This document shows positions 41,623 through 42,085 of a stretch of DNA of 42,085 nt, piece by piece. The stretch lies in NCBI GenBank assembly GCA_017431625.1, contig JAFRKQ010000010.1:81503-123587 (forward strand), read 5' to 3'. The stretch comes from a bacterium. Its GTDB lineage: Bacteria > Patescibacteriota > Microgenomatia > UBA1400 > PJMF01. A model generated the notes under the pieces. It did not search any database. It worked only from the letters and a program-made list of their open reading frames with translations, and had not been told where the DNA came from. The translations under genes and the position numbers were made by a program. The stretch's first letter is position 1. The number at the start of each line of letters is the position of its first letter.

Positions 41623-42085
41623 ATGACAAAAGAAAAGCCAACCAAAACCCACTTAAAACCCAAAAAAAGGGTTTTGAATAAATTCACTTTTTTGCCATCT
41701 TTTTACGATGCAGTTGAAAAACTACCAGAAAACAAAAAAGCAGAAATGTACAAAATCATCATTCGTTACGGAGTCGCCGGAATCGCTCCAAACACAGAAG
41801 ATGACACGTTACAATTCGGATTTTCGCTCATAAAACCAATCATAGACAAGTCTATAAATTATTTGAAGAAACAAAAAGCCAATGGTACTCGAGGTGGAAG
41901 ACCACAAAAAAGCACAAACCCAACGCAAACCCAAGACCAATCCCAATTAAAACCCAACGATAACCCAAGTAGTAACCCAAAGAAAACCCAGAGTATAAGC
42001 CAACCTGAACCCAAAAAAGATTTACAAAAACCCAAAAAAAACCGAGATAGTGAGAGTGATAGTGATAGAGATAGTGATAGTGATA
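41623..42085 (+). CDS. DUF6291-like phage protein, 3'-truncated by the window edge
   Basis: The ATG at 41623 opens a frame running off the window (154 codons visible), with AAAGGC upstream. After a basic N-terminus, FTFLPSFYDAVEKL...YKIIIRYGVAGIAP...FGFSLIKPIIDKSINYLKKQKANG and GTRGGRP match the DUF6291-type N-terminal domain seen in phage and mobile-element proteins. A Pro/Gln/Asn/Lys-rich linker follows and ends in Asp-Ser repeats encoded by GATAGT units (42046 onward). Such proteins often precede a replication-initiator-like C-terminus, which is outside the window. Confidence 0.7.
   Translation, partial: MTKEKPTKTHLKPKKRVLNKFTFLPSFYDAVEKLPENKKAEMYKIIIRYGVAGIAPNTEDDTLQFGFSLIKPIIDKSINYLKKQKANGTRGGRPQKSTNPTQTQDQSQLKPNDNPSSNPKKTQSISQPEPKKDLQKPKKNRDSESDSDRDSDSD
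42046..42085 (+). repeat. GATAGT microsatellite at the window edge
   Basis: Six-base units GATAGT, with GAGAGT and GATAGA variants, encode Asp-Ser repeats in frame and continue beyond the window. The length may vary by slippage. Confidence 0.8.

Noticed and set aside
41451-41687. 78-aa minus-strand reading frame with hydrophobic N-terminus
   Set aside because: It overlaps the better supported DUF6291-like gene and lacks a ribosome-binding site or promoter.
2-42085. Recoded TGA (as in some CPR lineages)
   Set aside because: TGA ends uvrB, elp3, cas2 and the 5184 gene at natural family ends, and no conserved protein contains in-frame TGA.

Overview
The window looks like chromosome from a small-genome, mid-GC bacterium using the standard code: TGA terminates uvrB, elp3 and the 5184 gene. 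Housekeeping genes are tightly packed and mixed with large cysteine-containing or glycine-rich secreted proteins, two DUF4143-type ATPases and an elongator-type Elp3. That mix points to the Candidate Phyla Radiation (Patescibacteria). This is an inference; I cannot name the lineage from sequence alone. Promoters mostly carry an extended -10 (TGnTATAAT), and at least ten genes start 6-7 nt after it, so their mRNAs should be leaderless.

Layout. 1-3.2 kb: end of a surface-protein gene, a membrane-anchored protein, a DUF4143 ATPase and a 23-bp tandem repeat. 3.2-12.2 kb: cmk, smpB, HU, rpmG, a membrane-anchored protein, ung, tRNA-Gly, uvrB, and a divergent pair of a Trm9-like methyltransferase with Elp3, which together could make a eukaryote-type wobble-uridine modification. 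12.2-16.5 kb: palindrome-rich intergenic DNA and a 1176-aa secreted protein. 16.5-26.3 kb: rpoC and rpoB (minus strand, two near-consensus promoters), an SPFH protein, then dgkA-uppP (lipid-carrier supply). 26.3-35.2 kb: repeats, a polytopic membrane protein, and a complete type II-A CRISPR-Cas locus (cas9-cas1-cas2-csn2, leader, 12 repeats and 11 spacers). A promoter/terminator unit antisense and upstream of cas9 sits where type II-A tracrRNAs usually lie, but I could not show a convincing anti-repeat. 35.2-38.8 kb: a secreted glycine-rich protein with a strikingly structured 5' leader RNA, a second DUF4143 ATPase flanked by near-identical direct repeats, and a PIN toxin-antitoxin pair. 38.9 kb to the end: tRNA-Ile followed by a phage-like early gene block (HTH protein, Sak4/RecA-like NTPase, small acidic proteins, DUF6291-like protein running off the edge).

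Working together. The four cas genes overlap end to start and are co-transcribed, and the leader carries its own promoter and a type II-A-like leader-anchoring motif at the first repeat. The organism thus appears to hold a full adaptive immune system close to a phage-derived block. The strongest leads are the type II-A locus in a CPR-like genome, including a Cas9 with a cysteine-paired HNH domain, the Elp3/Trm9 pair, and the three-way-junction RNA at 36455-36561.
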